64,000 nucleotides of DNA from Trifolium pratense. Taxonomy: Eukaryota; Streptophyta; Magnoliopsida; Fabales; Fabaceae. Position numbers and translations under genes: made by a program. A model generated the notes under the pieces. That model was not told the DNA's origin and ran no database searches. It saw only the letters and a program-made list of their open reading frames with translations. This document shows positions 10,825-23,060 of this stretch, one piece after another; within the stretch, counting starts at the first letter, position 1, and the number at the start of each line of letters is the position of its first letter. The stretch covers positions 25,643,362 through 25,707,361 of the forward strand of contig NC_060061.1 in assembly GCF_020283565.1 (NCBI RefSeq). The letters run 5' to 3'.

Positions 10825-13800
10825 TTCGACATATCCAATGTTTCTCTTGCAAACAATTTGGACATTTTGCTAGTGGTTGCAGTAAGAAGTTTTGTAATTA
10901 TTGCAAGAAGCGGGACCATATTATCTCTGATTGCCCTATTCGTCCTCCACGACGAACACAACGTCCGGTGCAAGCTTTTCATGCCTCTACAAGCTCTGAA
11001 GTTGGTCCTTCCATCACCAGTACATCTACTGATGGTGCTTTACAGTCTGAAATAATCCAACAAATGGTACTTTCTGCTCTTTCAGCCTTGGGAATTCAGG
11101 GTAAGTCTTCTAATGTTTCTTGCCCATGGTTTCTTGATTCTGGTGCATCCAATCACATGACAGGATCCTCTGAATACTTGCACAATTTACATTCTTATCA
11201 TGGTAATCAGAATATTCAAATTGCTGATGGCAATGCCCTGTCTATCACTAATGTTGGTGACCTTAACTCTGATTTTCGAGATGTGCTTGTATCGCCTGGA
11301 CTTGCTTCCAATTTATTATCTGTTGGTCAATTGGTGGATAACAATTGTAATGTTAATTTTTCTCGTGATGGTTGTCTTGTGCAGGAACAGGTGTCGGGGA
11401 AGGTGATCGCGAAGGGGCCTAAAGTGGGAAGACTGTTTCCACTCCAGTTTATTTCTAGTCATTTATCTTTTGCTTGTAATAATGTTTTGAATTCTTATGA
11501 GGATTGGCATAGGAAATTGGGTCATCCAAACTCTGTTGTTTTATCTCATTTATTTAAAAATCGTTTGTTGGGCAATAAAAATATCGTTTCTAATGCATCT
11601 CTTTCATGTTCTGTTTGCAAATTGGCTAAAAGTAAAACACTACCTTTTCCGTCTGGTGCTTATCGTGCTTCCACTTGTTTTGAGATGATTCATAGTGATG
11701 TATGGGGTATGTCTCCAGTAGTTTCTCATGCTCGCTATAAATATTTTGTCACATTTATAGTCGGTTTACTTGGATATATTTTCTTCGCGCTAAATCTGAA
11801 GTGTTTTCTATGTTTCAGAAATTTCTGACATATGTTGAAACTCAATTTCATGGAAGTGTTAAAAAATTTCGTTCTAACTCTGGTGGTGAATACATGTCTC
11901 ATGAGTTTCAGGAGTTTCTTCAACAAAAAGGCATTTTGTCTCAACGTTCTTGTCCTAATACCCCTCAACAAAATGGAATGGCAGAACGCAAGAATCGTCA
12001 TTTGCTTGATGTTACACGCAGTTTACTTCTTCAAGCGTCTGTACCATCTCGATTTTGGGTGGAGGCTCTTTCCACAGCTGTTTTTTTGATCAACTGTCTT
12101 CCTTCTACGGTTATTGATCTTGATTCTCCTTTTTTTCGTCTTTATAAAACTCACCCAGATTATAGTGATTTGCATACTTTTGGGTGTGTGTGTTTTGTTC
12201 ATCTACCTCCGTTTGAAAGACATAAGCTTGGAGCACAATCTGTTCAATGTGCATTCATGGGGTATAGTCACTCTCATAAGGGTTTTGTGTGTTATGATGT
12301 ATCTAATTGTCGCTTCCGCATTTCTCGTAATGTGACATTTTTTGAGGATCAATTTATGTTTCATCGTGTTTCTCCTGCCTTGGATGATGTTGTTACTCTT
12401 CCTAATTTTTCCATTATGCCTGAATCTATAGAACGTTATAAACCTGGATATGTATATGTCAGGAAATCCAGACAGCAGGTTCCCATGCCCCTTCCAGACA
12501 CTGCTCCGCCACCTGCTCCTGCTATGGTTGAACCACGACGTTCTGGTCGAATATCTCGAGCACCAGATCGATATTCACCAGACAGGTATGATGCTTCACA
12601 TACTTCTTTGACTGCCTCATTGTCTAGTATATCTATTCCTACTTGTTACTCACAGGCTGTTAAAGATGTGCGTTGGATAAAAGCAATGAATGAAGAGCTT
12701 CAAGCTCTTCAAGAGAATTTTACATGGGATATTGTCTCTTGTCCTCCTGATGTCAAACCCATAGGTTGCAAATGGGTGTATTCCGTGAAATTAAATTATG
12801 ATGGGTCCCTTAACCGTTACAAGGCTCGTTTGGTTGCTTTAGGAAACAAGCAGGAATATGGAATTGATTATGATGAGACATTTGCACCGGTTGCCAAGAT
12901 GACAACTGTTCGCACGGTAATCTCTATAGCTGCTTCTAGTGGGTGGTCTCTTCATCAAATGGATGTGAAGAATGCTTTTCTACATGGTGACTTGACAGAA
13001 GATATTTATATGACTCCGCCACAAGGTCTATTCTCTTCATCTAAAGGTGTGTGTAAGCTCAAACGTTCCTTATATGGTTTGAAACAGGCGCCTAGAGCAT
13101 GGTATGAGAAATTTCGCTCCACTCTCCTTGGGTTCTCCTTTACTCAAAGTCAATATGATTCCTCTTTATTTATTCATAGCACACCTGCGGGTATCGTTCT
13201 TCTTCTTTTGTATGTTGACGATATGGTTATTACCGGTTCTGATCTTGCTTCCATTCAGCGACTTAAGCAACAATTACAGTCCGCATTTCACATGAAAGAT
13301 CTTGGTACCCTACATTATTTTCTTGGTCTTGAAGTTCATTCTACATCTAAAGGAATTCTTCTCCATCAACATAAGTATGCCACCGATTTGATTTCTATGG
13401 CTGGTCTCGAATCAGCTAATCCGGTGGATACCCCTCTTGAGGTTAATGTTAAATATCATCGTGATGATGGTGATCTCTTGCCTGATCCTTTATTGTATCG
13501 ACAACTTGTGGGTAGCCTTAATTACTTGACTATTACTCGTCCTGATATCTCTTTTGTTGTTCAGCAAGTCAGTCAGTTTATGCATTCTCCTCGACATCTT
13601 CATTTAGCAGCGGTTCGTCGTATCATTCGATATTTGAAAGGCACCTCTCATCGTGGTCTCTTCTTTCCCACCGGAATCACTCCTAAATTGAGTGCTTATA
13701 GCGATGCCGATTGGGCAGGGTGTCCTGACACTCGTCGATCTGTCACTGGTTGGTGCATGTTTCTCGGTTCATCGTTGATCTCATGGAAGAGTAAGAAGCA

Positions 13801-14182
13801 AGCAAGAGTTTCTAAATCCTCTACTGAATCTGAGTATCGCGCCATGTCTGCTGCATGCTCGGAAATTATTTGGTTACGTGGTCTTTTGGCTGAACTTGGA
13901 TTTCCGCAAACTGAGCCTACATCACTTTATGCCGACAATACAAGTGTCATCCAGATTGTTGCAAATACTGTCTTTCATGAACACACAAAATATATCGAAG
14001 TTGATTGTCATTCCATTCGTGATGCCTATGATGACCGACTTATAGCACTTCCTCATGTCAGTACTCAGTTCCAAGTTGCAGATATTCTTACCAAAGCTGT
14101 TCCGCGCCCACGCCATCAGTTTCTTGTTAGCAAATTGATGCTCCTTGACCAACCGCATCAATTTGAGGGGGGATGTGAATAA
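10825..14182 (+). pseudogene. Copia gag-pol remnant (zinc knuckle, PR, INT, RT, RNase H)
   Basis: The order of domains is: paired CCHC/CCHC-like knuckles (CFSCKQFGHFASGC, CNYCKKRDHIISDC) at about 10835-10935; protease WFLDSGASNHM at about 11130; pre-integrase WHRKLGHPN at 11500; integrase IHSDVWGM at 11690. A deletion of about 8 nt at 11763 then removes the conserved residues after FVTFI and shifts the frame. The second frame (11801-14182) continues with the integrase Glu box NGMAERKNRH, reverse transcriptase LHQMDVKNAFLHG and LLLYVDDMVITG, and RNase H YSDADWAGCPDTRRSVTG, SSTESEYRAM and YADNTSVIQI, to the stop at 14180-14182. The second integrase Asp, normally in an RSDxGGEY context, is Asn here (RSNSGGEY). 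RT and RNase H look intact and could in principle have been conserved recently. Confidence 0.9.
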
Positions 14183-14363
14183 GGAGTTGACCTGTCCTCT
14201 TAATTATAATTATTAGTTTGTTTCTAGAATAAGGAAAACAAATCAAATATTGATTTGTTCTCATTAAATGTAATTATTTAGTGTAATTACCTGTATAACC
14301 TTGTAACCTCTATATATACAAGAAATAGCAATGAGAAAGGCATCAAGCCAATAATTCTTGACA
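14174..14363 (+). repeat. 3' LTR of the copia element (~190 bp)
   Basis: This starts with TG right after the purine tract and ends at ttcttgaca (14355-14363), giving TG...CA ends. It contains a TATA-like stretch (ctctatatatac, 14310-14321). The exact right end is inferred because there is no 5' LTR for comparison and no target duplication. Confidence 0.6.
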
Positions 14364-15016
<653 letters not shown>

Positions 15017-15623
15017 CAGTATCCTAGATTACAAGTTTCAACACTCAATTTGTAACACAGGTATGGTAGGTTGTATTATCAGAGCGTTTTTAAGTGGCCG
15101 CACCCCAACTTTGTTTATTCATTTTCAACTGAACTCCATTTCACGATCAAATTGTTGTATTTTATTTTTATTAGCTTTGGAAAGTCAAATTTTTGTAATA
15201 TTTATTGTTCTTTCAATAGTGAAGTTTTAGAGTTCATGCTTAGCACAAAATTTCAAAGGGTGATTCTGGACTCTTGGTTCAGGAAAGCAACAATTAGAAT
15301 CGTGCTGGTGTTGTCTGTATATGTTTAAAGGAAAATGCTTAATGCCACGAAGGTATCTTTCCACGAAACCTGCGAACATGCCTTTGCATTGCAACAAATA
15401 AAAACAAACTGCTCTCACCTTCTCTCCTCTCTGTCCTTTTTTTTTTTAATATCAATTCTAAATAGAAAAGAGATACTATGCATTTAAGTCGATCATTCCA
15501 ATCCTCAAATTCATCTACATGTTACAATCAACCAAATGTTTCTGCCAGAGGTAGCAAGGCAAGCTTGTAGTTGTACATATTCTTAAATCTTGAAGATGCA
15601 CGTACAGATGCACACAAAGAGGG
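15017..15623. other. No gene; probable former 3' flank of the HEMC fragment
   Basis: AT-rich sequence follows the HEMC-like stop. Short frames here (15071-15328 and others) lack domains. It may be the transcript's 3' UTR plus flanking DNA. The segment ends at the target duplication of the LTR element. Confidence 0.35.
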
Positions 15624-15628
15624 AATTA

Positions 15629-16077
15629 TGTAATAATTAACAATTTAGAGATCGATATATTATATGAAATTAGAACACACTTACTTGAATTGACAATCAT
15701 GTTTATCGGAATAGCCGATATCGGAATCACCAATATATTAGACAAGGTCTTCCTTTGCCTATCACATGCTCCAGTCTTTGAGGTCTTTGATGGGGAAGAC
15801 AACAAATGAGCTTACTGTGTTTTTTCGTGACGGTAAAGGGGACCTAGCCAATCTATTTATAAGATAACAACCCTAGTACCACCCATCATGGACTCTAGAG
15901 TTGGGCCTACACTTTGTTTCTACACAAATCAGAATTAGTGTTCAAGCCCATTATTACTGATCACAATTATCGGGCTTAAGCATCATCAAATGGATCATAA
16001 CAACATCAACCCGTTTTTATTAAAACCAAAAGCCACAATTGATTGCAGCCCACAAAATATTAGAAAATATTCTAACA
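15629..16077 (-). repeat. 3' LTR of the LARD-like element (plus-strand left copy)
   Basis: This 449-bp copy begins tgtaataattaaca and ends attctaaca. It differs from the other LTR at only a handful of places visible by eye, for example 'taataattaac' versus 'taataaattaac', 'gaattgaca' versus 'gaatcgaca', and 'ccacccatc' versus 'ccagtcatc'. Confidence 0.9.
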
Positions 16078-16384
16078 TTCTCCCACTTGGGCAAAATCAA
16101 TTGTATATTTTTTAATTTGAGAAAACATTTTGAAAACGACTCTCGGGCTGATAACATATTTTAACGTGGCCACATTGATCCAAAGATGCAACATCTAATT
16201 AAAACTCCATCCAACAAAAGTTAAATGATATCGAATCATAGCGGTAATTATATCATTATCAATACAACACCTTCCATGGTTACAAATACCACCAAACTCC
16301 GTCGACTAGTCATCTGCGTAGAGTGTAGCGAGAAAATGATATGTCTGTGATCTCAACCATACTATCATTTTCTTCGTCAGTCCT

Positions 16385-16735
16385 CAATTTCTCTCAAATG
16401 CCTTAAAGCCAGAGAAATTTTATGGTCCATAAGATACCACAAGTCCAAGCTCCCAAATGATGTTGACTACCGCGGTATAATGATCTAATCAACATCGAGC
16501 TCCAATATTTTAGACATAATTTCTCTCAAATGCCTCAAAGCCAGAGAAATTACATGGTTCTTAAGATACCATAATGCCTCAGCTCCAAAATAGTGTTGAT
16601 CACCAGCATAGTGATCCCAACAACACTGAGCTATAATATTTATTTATATAATGCCTCAGCTCCAAAATAGTGTTGATCACCGGCATAGTGATCCCAACAA
16701 CACTGAACTATAATATTTATTTATATTTGATTAAA
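16385..16735. repeat. Tandem repeats inside the LARD-like element
   Basis: A unit containing 'ctctcaaatgcc..aaagccagagaaatt', 'taagatacca' and 'tgttgatcaccagcatagtgatc' occurs as an older diverged copy (16391-16520) and a second copy (16521-16648). An 80-bp partial third copy (16650-16735), almost identical to the end of the second, follows. It is non-coding. Confidence 0.8.
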
Positions 16736-19635
16736 ATAATTTCAAAATTATGAAGGAGTTAATATAAAATTTTAAACTCCCACTAATCAAGCATATCAAA
16801 AGAATATAAGTTATCTCCCACTAATCAAGTGATCTATGATGTTCAACATTTCAATGGAAACATAACTGGAGAAATTCATTTGAATTAAAACCAAATTGGA
16901 TTAGTATTATCAAAAGAGACCAATATAATAGTACAATCACTTTTGGGCAGAATGCACCAACTAAGGTCAAAACCTTAGACAAAACCTCAGATGAGTTAAT
17001 CAATAAGTATACATTGAACTTTGAAAGTTGTCACCTTTAGGCAGGCAAATTCCTCCGATCAATACATCTTCCAATAACTTCATCTCAAATTAATTTTTAA
17101 CTACAACATATAATTATCATCTTTAGGCAGAAAATCACATGTCACAATTAAAAACATTCCTCAAACTACAAAGAAAATTCCATCAATTGATATAAGCGGT
17201 CCCACTTTGATGGTAACGACCTATACCAACGCATGAAATCTCTTGCATAGGAATCAATAATTAAAAGTTTTCACATATAATTATATGTCTTTAGTTGGGG
17301 AGAGAGATCATTACTATGAAACAGTCAACTCATAAGAGATCATTACTGTGAAACAGTCAACTCAATATAATAAATAAATAAATTATGCAGCGGAATAATA
17401 TGAGACTTTATTTGAATATTATTGAGGATATAAAACAAATAGTCCCGAACTTTTATAAATAACATAGGACTCCTCAATATAAGTCTCTATAAACATTTAT
17501 AAATAGTTGACATGTAAAACTCTCCCACTTGATAGAGAATTATAGTTGAATTACCAATCCAAAAATGTTAAAATATTTAAACAAATATTCAACTATTTCC
17601 TCTATCACACAATGGACATGTCAAACAATGTCACACTAAATTTATATTTTTCCAGAATAGAACTCTCAAAATATTAAACTTTAAATACTCTCACTCAATA
17701 GAGTAAAATTTAAAAAATTGGAGTATATAACATGAAATCAATTAATTATTATATAGAGAATTTCTAATTTAGAATATTCTGGAAAAACAACAAAATTTTA
17801 GTATATAATTGCACATTTATTATTTCAAAAGGAGTAGACGATATTGAAAACAAATTTCTCCTTATATTCAATTGCATAATAAGTCACAACATGAAAAATA
17901 ATTGCACAACTAACCTTCAAGAATGTGACTTACATCCTTGCAAATAGAGTCAATGAACTTTGATGATTCGAGAGTACCATGAAGTCTTTTACGGTGTCAT
18001 CTCAAACAGTTCACAAATCAACAATAAACCGTTATATCATAATAAAACGACTCTAATAATTCACAATGCAAAGATAATTCAATTTTTAATTACTTTAAAA
18101 TATTATCTCTAATGATATTTTACAATTGAGAAGGTAATAACAAGGCAACTTATAATTTATAAAATTAACCAAACACGGTAATTCATGCATCTAGCAAATA
18201 TGGATCATATATGCGATTGATCAACATTATTCTAGGATTGGCTGGTTTAATTAACAATATCTGGTGCATCATTATTCAATCAACTTTGGAGTACATATAG
18301 AAACAACTAATATCCATGCCCAAAATATCTGATGCATTAATTTTAGATTTCCAAAAAGAAAATATATTGAATTAGCCAAAACCTAGATCCATTCATCATG
18401 AACAGGAACCATACGGCATACATAAAACCGATATTTATAAAATTGCATCACGATCCAAAGCACAATCACACCTTATTAATAGTCACACAAAATTTGATCA
18501 AATAAAAAATGTGATCAAAGTTCAAATATTAGAAAATAGATAGATGGACCAAACTCTTATCACATAAAAGTTAGGGAGTAGACTATATCAAAATTGTGAC
18601 TATATCAAACATTCCTTAGATGATGCCAAAATTAATCACAATATTAATTATTAATCATATGCCCAAGAAAACAAAATATTGGAAATTTTATATTCTTCAC
18701 CTGATTGACTGAAACTGGATCACGATGACACGAAGTGAATTCCGGCTCGTTCTTGCTCAATATTGTTGAAGCAGTGTATCACAATAAAGAAAATAAAGAA
18801 TGACAAAACAAATAATTGATTTTAAGAGTACTGTCACAAAGCCATACTACATTAACCTCTTGAACAATATAAAGCGCATTGCCTCAAGTCCCATATGATG
18901 TTGTTTGCCAGTTTGCTTATCATACTAATTGTGCAATATTAATAACAAATAATTGTTTTATCATACAAATTTCAAGGACAAATACTGCAGCCCATGTTCA
19001 TATAATGACACCTCATCGTAAAATTAATAATAACACAAAGGTATAATCCTGTTTTATACTTTTGTCAATGGCGGCATAACACATATGATCCGAAACCACA
19101 TACCAAAATTGTATGCAATTTTATCAGAGAACAAATTCATGTAAAATTGTGGTAGGTAGGGTCATTAAAAGTTTCAATGCCACCAGATTGATAAAACGTG
19201 ATTGATTGAGAAAAACAAAATATAGCCGAATAAAATTTTCTCATTGATCAAACATGGCTATGAATCTATGATTCATTATATAGTAGCATAACATGAAACA
19301 AAAAAAAAACAAAAAAAAAAAAGGCAAATTCGAAATTAGGGTTCTATAATATAATATTACGCACCGCACATCTTTTTCTTAAGATTCATTCATAAAACAA
19401 TGTTTCATTCAAGCAAATTAATTGGTTGAGCAAAAAATTTGATTCGTGCAAATTAATTATAAGCCTTGGTACTGCAAATAAAATCGATCGCAGCATATCC
19501 ACAAATTGGAGAAAATATCACCGACATGAAAACCGATTTGCCAAAGAGATTAACGATAGCCATGATATGCACAAAAGCAGGTATTAGGTGATCTTTCAAT
19601 TCATCAAAATTAGGGTTCTAAATCATATAATAGAA

Positions 19636-19647
19636 GCTCTGATACCA
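19636..19647 (-). other. Primer binding site (initiator Met-tRNA type)
   Basis: The minus strand reads TGGTATCAGAGC two bases inside the right LTR. This is the classic plant retrotransposon primer binding site and fixes the element's orientation. Confidence 0.85.
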
Positions 19648-19649
19648 CA

Positions 19650-20099
19650 TGTAATAAATTAACAATTTAGAGATCGATATATTATATGAAATTAGAACAC
19701 ACTTACTTGAATCGACAATCATGTTTATCAGAATAGCCGATATCGGAATCACCAATATATTAGACAAGGTCTTCCTTTGCCTATCACATGCTCCAGTCTT
19801 TGAGGTCTTTGATGGGGAAGACAACAAATGAGCTTACTGTGTTTTTTCGTGACGGCAAAGGGGACCTAGCCAATCTATTTATAAGATAACAACCCTAGTA
19901 CCAGTCATCATGGACTCTAGAGTTGGGCCTACACTTTGTTTCTACACAAATCAGAATTAGTGTTCAAGCCCATTATTACTGATCACAATTATCGGGCTTA
20001 AGCATCATCAAATGGATCATAACAACATCAACCCGTTTTTATTAAAACCAAAAGCCACAATTGATTGCAGCCCACAAAATATTAGAAAATATTCTAACA
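19650..20099 (-). repeat. 5' LTR of the LARD-like element (plus-strand right copy)
   Basis: This 450-bp copy has the same TG...CA ends as the left copy and is followed directly by the AATTA duplication. Confidence 0.9.
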
Positions 20100-20104
20100 A
20101 ATTA

Positions 20105-21137
20105 CCCATGAGACAGCTAAAATGGCCGCAACAAACAAATTTTATAGTTGGATTATAAAACTAGTTGATAGTGTGGCTGCTTTGATGCACTGATAGATAC
20201 TATCCAAAAAGTGTGATAAGAGATGGTGCCACTTTATTGTTTCGGTGATTAAATACAGTTTGCCGACAAAGTGGTTTGTTGCTGTGTAGAAAGAAGCTTA
20301 TTATGTCACTAATCACTATGTTAATAAATAAATTAAAAACGCATAAGTTGTGGTTTGTAACCACGTTCGTAGTTTTTGTTTTTTAACTCTTCGTGTTATT
20401 TAGCACTGCTCATGTTTAAAAAGTGGCATTAATGTCGAGTTCTTAAAAGTTTTGAAATGAAATTGCAAAAAAGGGTTCATTTGTTTTTTTTTTTTTGGGT
20501 TACTTCAAACTCCATTTGTTTAATATAAAGAGATGTTGCGAGTCTGCAACAATGTGTAGCATTCTGTAGTCATTGTTTTGTAGAGGTTCCTTATTCACTA
20601 TATCTAATATCTCTCCTTTCATCATCTTTCTTGGCATTCTTGGCATTTCCACCGTTGTATACTCATTAGAGCTAACAACTTGCATAAATTCTTGCTGTTT
20701 TTTTCTGAGAAAAAATATCAATAAATTTGCTATACAACTTGTGCTAACTACACCAATATGCGCAATGCAAAAATTATCCTCCGCCCGCGCGAAACTGTGG
20801 AGACTAATCCTCGAGATAATTGAGATTCATTTTTAAGGGTTGTTCTCTCCCGATAAATATATTTTTATTCGCACAAGCCGAATATTGAACGGTGAAATAG
20901 ACAACTTTGTTATTGAAATTGTGAACATCATTCAAAATAGTTTATTCAATATTTTTTGTTGTTAAGGTTATAATAATGCAATACACTCAATAAATACGTG
21001 ACTCATGCGGTAGAGTTGTCTCTACTAGAGTAGAGTATTTCGCAGTACCTATTGGAAACTGCAAAACATTCCTTTTTCTCTCCCATTCCTAAAATCCACA
21101 CTCATTCATTCTGGCGTAACAAACAATTCCACATCAA
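20105..21137. other. Intergenic region and promoter of the first paralogue
   Basis: There is no supported gene. A minus-strand frame of 73 codons (20721-20500) shows no recognisable domain. The stretch 21000-21137 is the presumed 5' flank and UTR of the following gene; a CT-rich tract at 21071-21085 is typical of plant leader regions. Confidence 0.4.
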
Positions 21138-23060
21138 ATGGCGATTACGTTACTCTGGAATCTCCAAAACCTATGGCCATTCTCCACATTCAAATCAAAC
21201 CAACTCAAATCATCTAAACAACTCGTAAACAAACTCAACATCTCCGATCACACTAAACAATTCGTTTTCGCATTACGCGATCCCAAAACCCAATCCCTAA
21301 TTTACATTCTCTCTTCTTTAAACCTATCTGAACGTTCATCTTTCGATGCTAAATCACTCATCAGTGAAATTAAACCTGATGCTGTTATTGTTCAATCCGG
21401 TGCCGCCGTTTCACCTTTCGACGACGACGACGACGTTCTTGATTTTCCGGTACCTATTTCTTCTTTTGGTGTTATTAAACGTTGTTTTGTTGATAAAATT
21501 GGTACAGATAAATATGAAAGTGTTGCTGGTGATTTTGTTCTTAGAGAGATTTTTGGTACTGGTTTTAATGGTCCTTTGTTAGCTGCTAAAAAAGCTGCTG
21601 AAAATGTTGGTTCCACTTTTATCGTTGTTCAATCCCCGTTAGGAACTTCTTGTTTGATTAACAACAACAATGATAGTAATAGTAATAGTAATGATAATGA
21701 TAGTACTAATTCTTCTGGTGGAGTTGATGCCGGAAACGGTTTTAGAAATATTGGGAATAGTTTAGTTCCACAGCAACAAGGTGCTGCTTCGTTGGCTTCG
21801 ATTGCTATGAAGAGGTTTTCTTTGAATAAAGATGTTAGGATGGTGTTGGCAGAGGGTTTATCTGGCTATATGGATCCTCTTTTGGTTGTTGACAGTAAAA
21901 ATGATTCTGTTTTGGAGACGGGTAAAGTGGAAATTCAACCAACAAGTAGTTATGAAACACCTGCATTTGCAAAGCCTATATATCCGTTGCTTGAGGATTT
22001 GCATGAAATGTTTTCTGATTTACCGTCTATGGGGAAGGCGTTGGGACATGTTCAGAAGATGTTGTTGGATGTGAATAGAGGTGAGGTTCTTGATGCTAAG
22101 ACTGTTTCTGAGGTTTATACTTTTCGAATTGCTGTTGAGGGGCTTAGGATAGCTTTGAATAATAAAGGGATGCGGCAAATTGTTGAGAAAGATGTTTCGA
22201 AGTCGAAGAAGTTTGAGTTTTCGGAGCTTCCAGCGGATGACAAGTCTCAAGTGCTGTTTGCTCAGGCCATTCGTAGCCAGACTGATAAGTTTAAAACCAT
22301 TGTAGCTGTAGTTGATGCTAGTGCCTTAGCGGGTATAAGGAAACACTGGGATACTCCACTTCCTGGTGAGATTAAAGAGATTGTTGGAGAATTAATTATG
22401 GATTCTGACGGTAAAGGGGTTAGTTTAAATCCTGGTGATAAGAAGCGGCTGTTAGCAGATAGACCTGTGGTCGCAGTTGGGGCTGGAGCAACAGCAGTTT
22501 TAGGAGCTTCGTCTCTGACAAAGGTAGTCCCCATGTCTACACTGACGAAGATTGTTACTTTGAAAACTCCAGCTTCACTCAAGATTGTACTCAGCCAGAT
22601 GCAGAAACTACTGTCTGTTGCCCTTGGTCCATCTAAATTTGTACCTGGATTTGCAACTTCTGGAGCCAAAACGCCGGGTATCATGAAGGCAGCTGCATCT
22701 GCTGAAAAGATTAGAGCTGTTACTCACAGTGTTATAGCCTCTGCTGAAAAAACTAGTGTTTCAGCTATGAGGACAGCATTCTATGAAATAATGAGGAAGC
22801 GAAAGATACAGCGTATTGGCTTCTTGCCTTGGGCTACATTTGCAGGAAGCATCGGGACTTGCACAGGCTTGCTTTTATATGGTGATGGGATTGAGTGCGC
22901 TATTGAATCTGTCCCTGCTGCCCCCTCAATTGCCAGTTTGGGTCGTGGAATTCAAAATCTACGTGAGGCTTCTCAAGTGGTGATGCAAACAGAAGGAACT
23001 CGAGTCCAAAAATCAATAGAATCTCTTGTAAACAAAATAAGAAAGGCAAGGGATCAATAG
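21138..23060 (+). CDS. Conserved plant protein, possibly TraB-like, copy 1 (640 aa)
   Basis: This is an intronless frame with start context tcaaATGGC and a start shared with its paralogue. The N-terminal third (KQFVFALRDPKTQSLIYILS, then SLISEIKPDAVIVQSG at about residues 73-90, then REIFGTGFNGPLLAAKKAAE at about 137-156) resembles the TraB/PrgY arrangement of a strand, 'xxIxPDxVxVE' and 'AAxxAAxxxGxxxxxxD'. That assignment is my inference. An Asn/Ser-rich low-complexity stretch follows at about 174-198. The middle carries strongly conserved blocks: SEVYTFRIAVEGLRIALNN and AQAIRSQTDKFKTIVAVVDA. Hydrophobic segments at about 442-465 (VVAVGAGATAVLGASSL) and 559-600 (FLPWATFAGSIGTCTGLLLY) suggest membrane association. 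The protein ends at a stop at 23058-23060. I recall the same architecture in single-copy plant proteins annotated as unknown; function is not established. Confidence 0.85.
   Translation: MAITLLWNLQNLWPFSTFKSNQLKSSKQLVNKLNISDHTKQFVFALRDPKTQSLIYILSSLNLSERSSFDAKSLISEIKPDAVIVQSGAAVSPFDDDDDVLDFPVPISSFGVIKRCFVDKIGTDKYESVAGDFVLREIFGTGFNGPLLAAKKAAENVGSTFIVVQSPLGTSCLINNNNDSNSNSNDNDSTNSSGGVDAGNGFRNIGNSLVPQQQGAASLASIAMKRFSLNKDVRMVLAEGLSGYMDPLLVVDSKNDSVLETGKVEIQPTSSYETPAFAKPIYPLLEDLHEMFSDLPSMGKALGHVQKMLLDVNRGEVLDAKTVSEVYTFRIAVEGLRIALNNKGMRQIVEKDVSKSKKFEFSELPADDKSQVLFAQAIRSQTDKFKTIVAVVDASALAGIRKHWDTPLPGEIKEIVGELIMDSDGKGVSLNPGDKKRLLADRPVVAVGAGATAVLGASSLTKVVPMSTLTKIVTLKTPASLKIVLSQMQKLLSVALGPSKFVPGFATSGAKTPGIMKAAASAEKIRAVTHSVIASAEKTSVSAMRTAFYEIMRKRKIQRIGFLPWATFAGSIGTCTGLLLYGDGIECAIESVPAAPSIASLGRGIQNLREASQVVMQTEGTRVQKSIESLVNKIRKARDQ

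Larger units (their letters stand above)
10819..14363 (+). mobile_element. 5'-truncated Ty1/copia retrotransposon with 3' LTR
   Basis: The element begins abruptly inside gag at about 10819, head-to-head with the minus-strand copia fragment. It runs through protease, integrase, reverse transcriptase and RNase H to a purine tract (gaggggggatg, 14165-14175) and a 3' LTR. There is no 5' LTR, primer binding site or gag N-terminus, so it cannot be an intact element. A small deletion and catalytic changes in integrase confirm that it is dead. Confidence 0.85.
15629..20099 (-). mobile_element. Complete non-coding LTR retrotransposon (LARD-like)
   Basis: Two near-identical LTRs (15629-16077 and 19650-20099) bound a 3.57-kb interior. 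The target duplication AATTA is perfect (15624-15628 and 20100-20104). On the minus strand the sequence next to the right LTR reads TGGTATCAGAGC (19647-19636), a primer binding site complementary to initiator Met-tRNA. The sequence next to the left LTR reads aagtgggagaa on the minus strand, a polypurine tract. The element is therefore transcribed leftward. No frame over 60 codons with a retroviral domain exists in the interior, so it must depend on proteins from another element. Its interior holds tandem repeats (16385-16735). Confidence 0.9.

Noticed and set aside
10819..10982. N-terminal ~55 codons of the long minus-strand copia frame
   Set aside because: This part is antisense to the zinc-knuckle region of the neighbouring plus-strand element; the open frame there is accidental.
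16385..16735. CRISPR-like array
   Set aside because: There are only two to three long units without uniform short spacers, inside a plant LTR element.
20500..20836. Opposite frames of 73 and 87 codons
   Set aside because: No domain, no matching splice sites or promoter; treated as intergenic.
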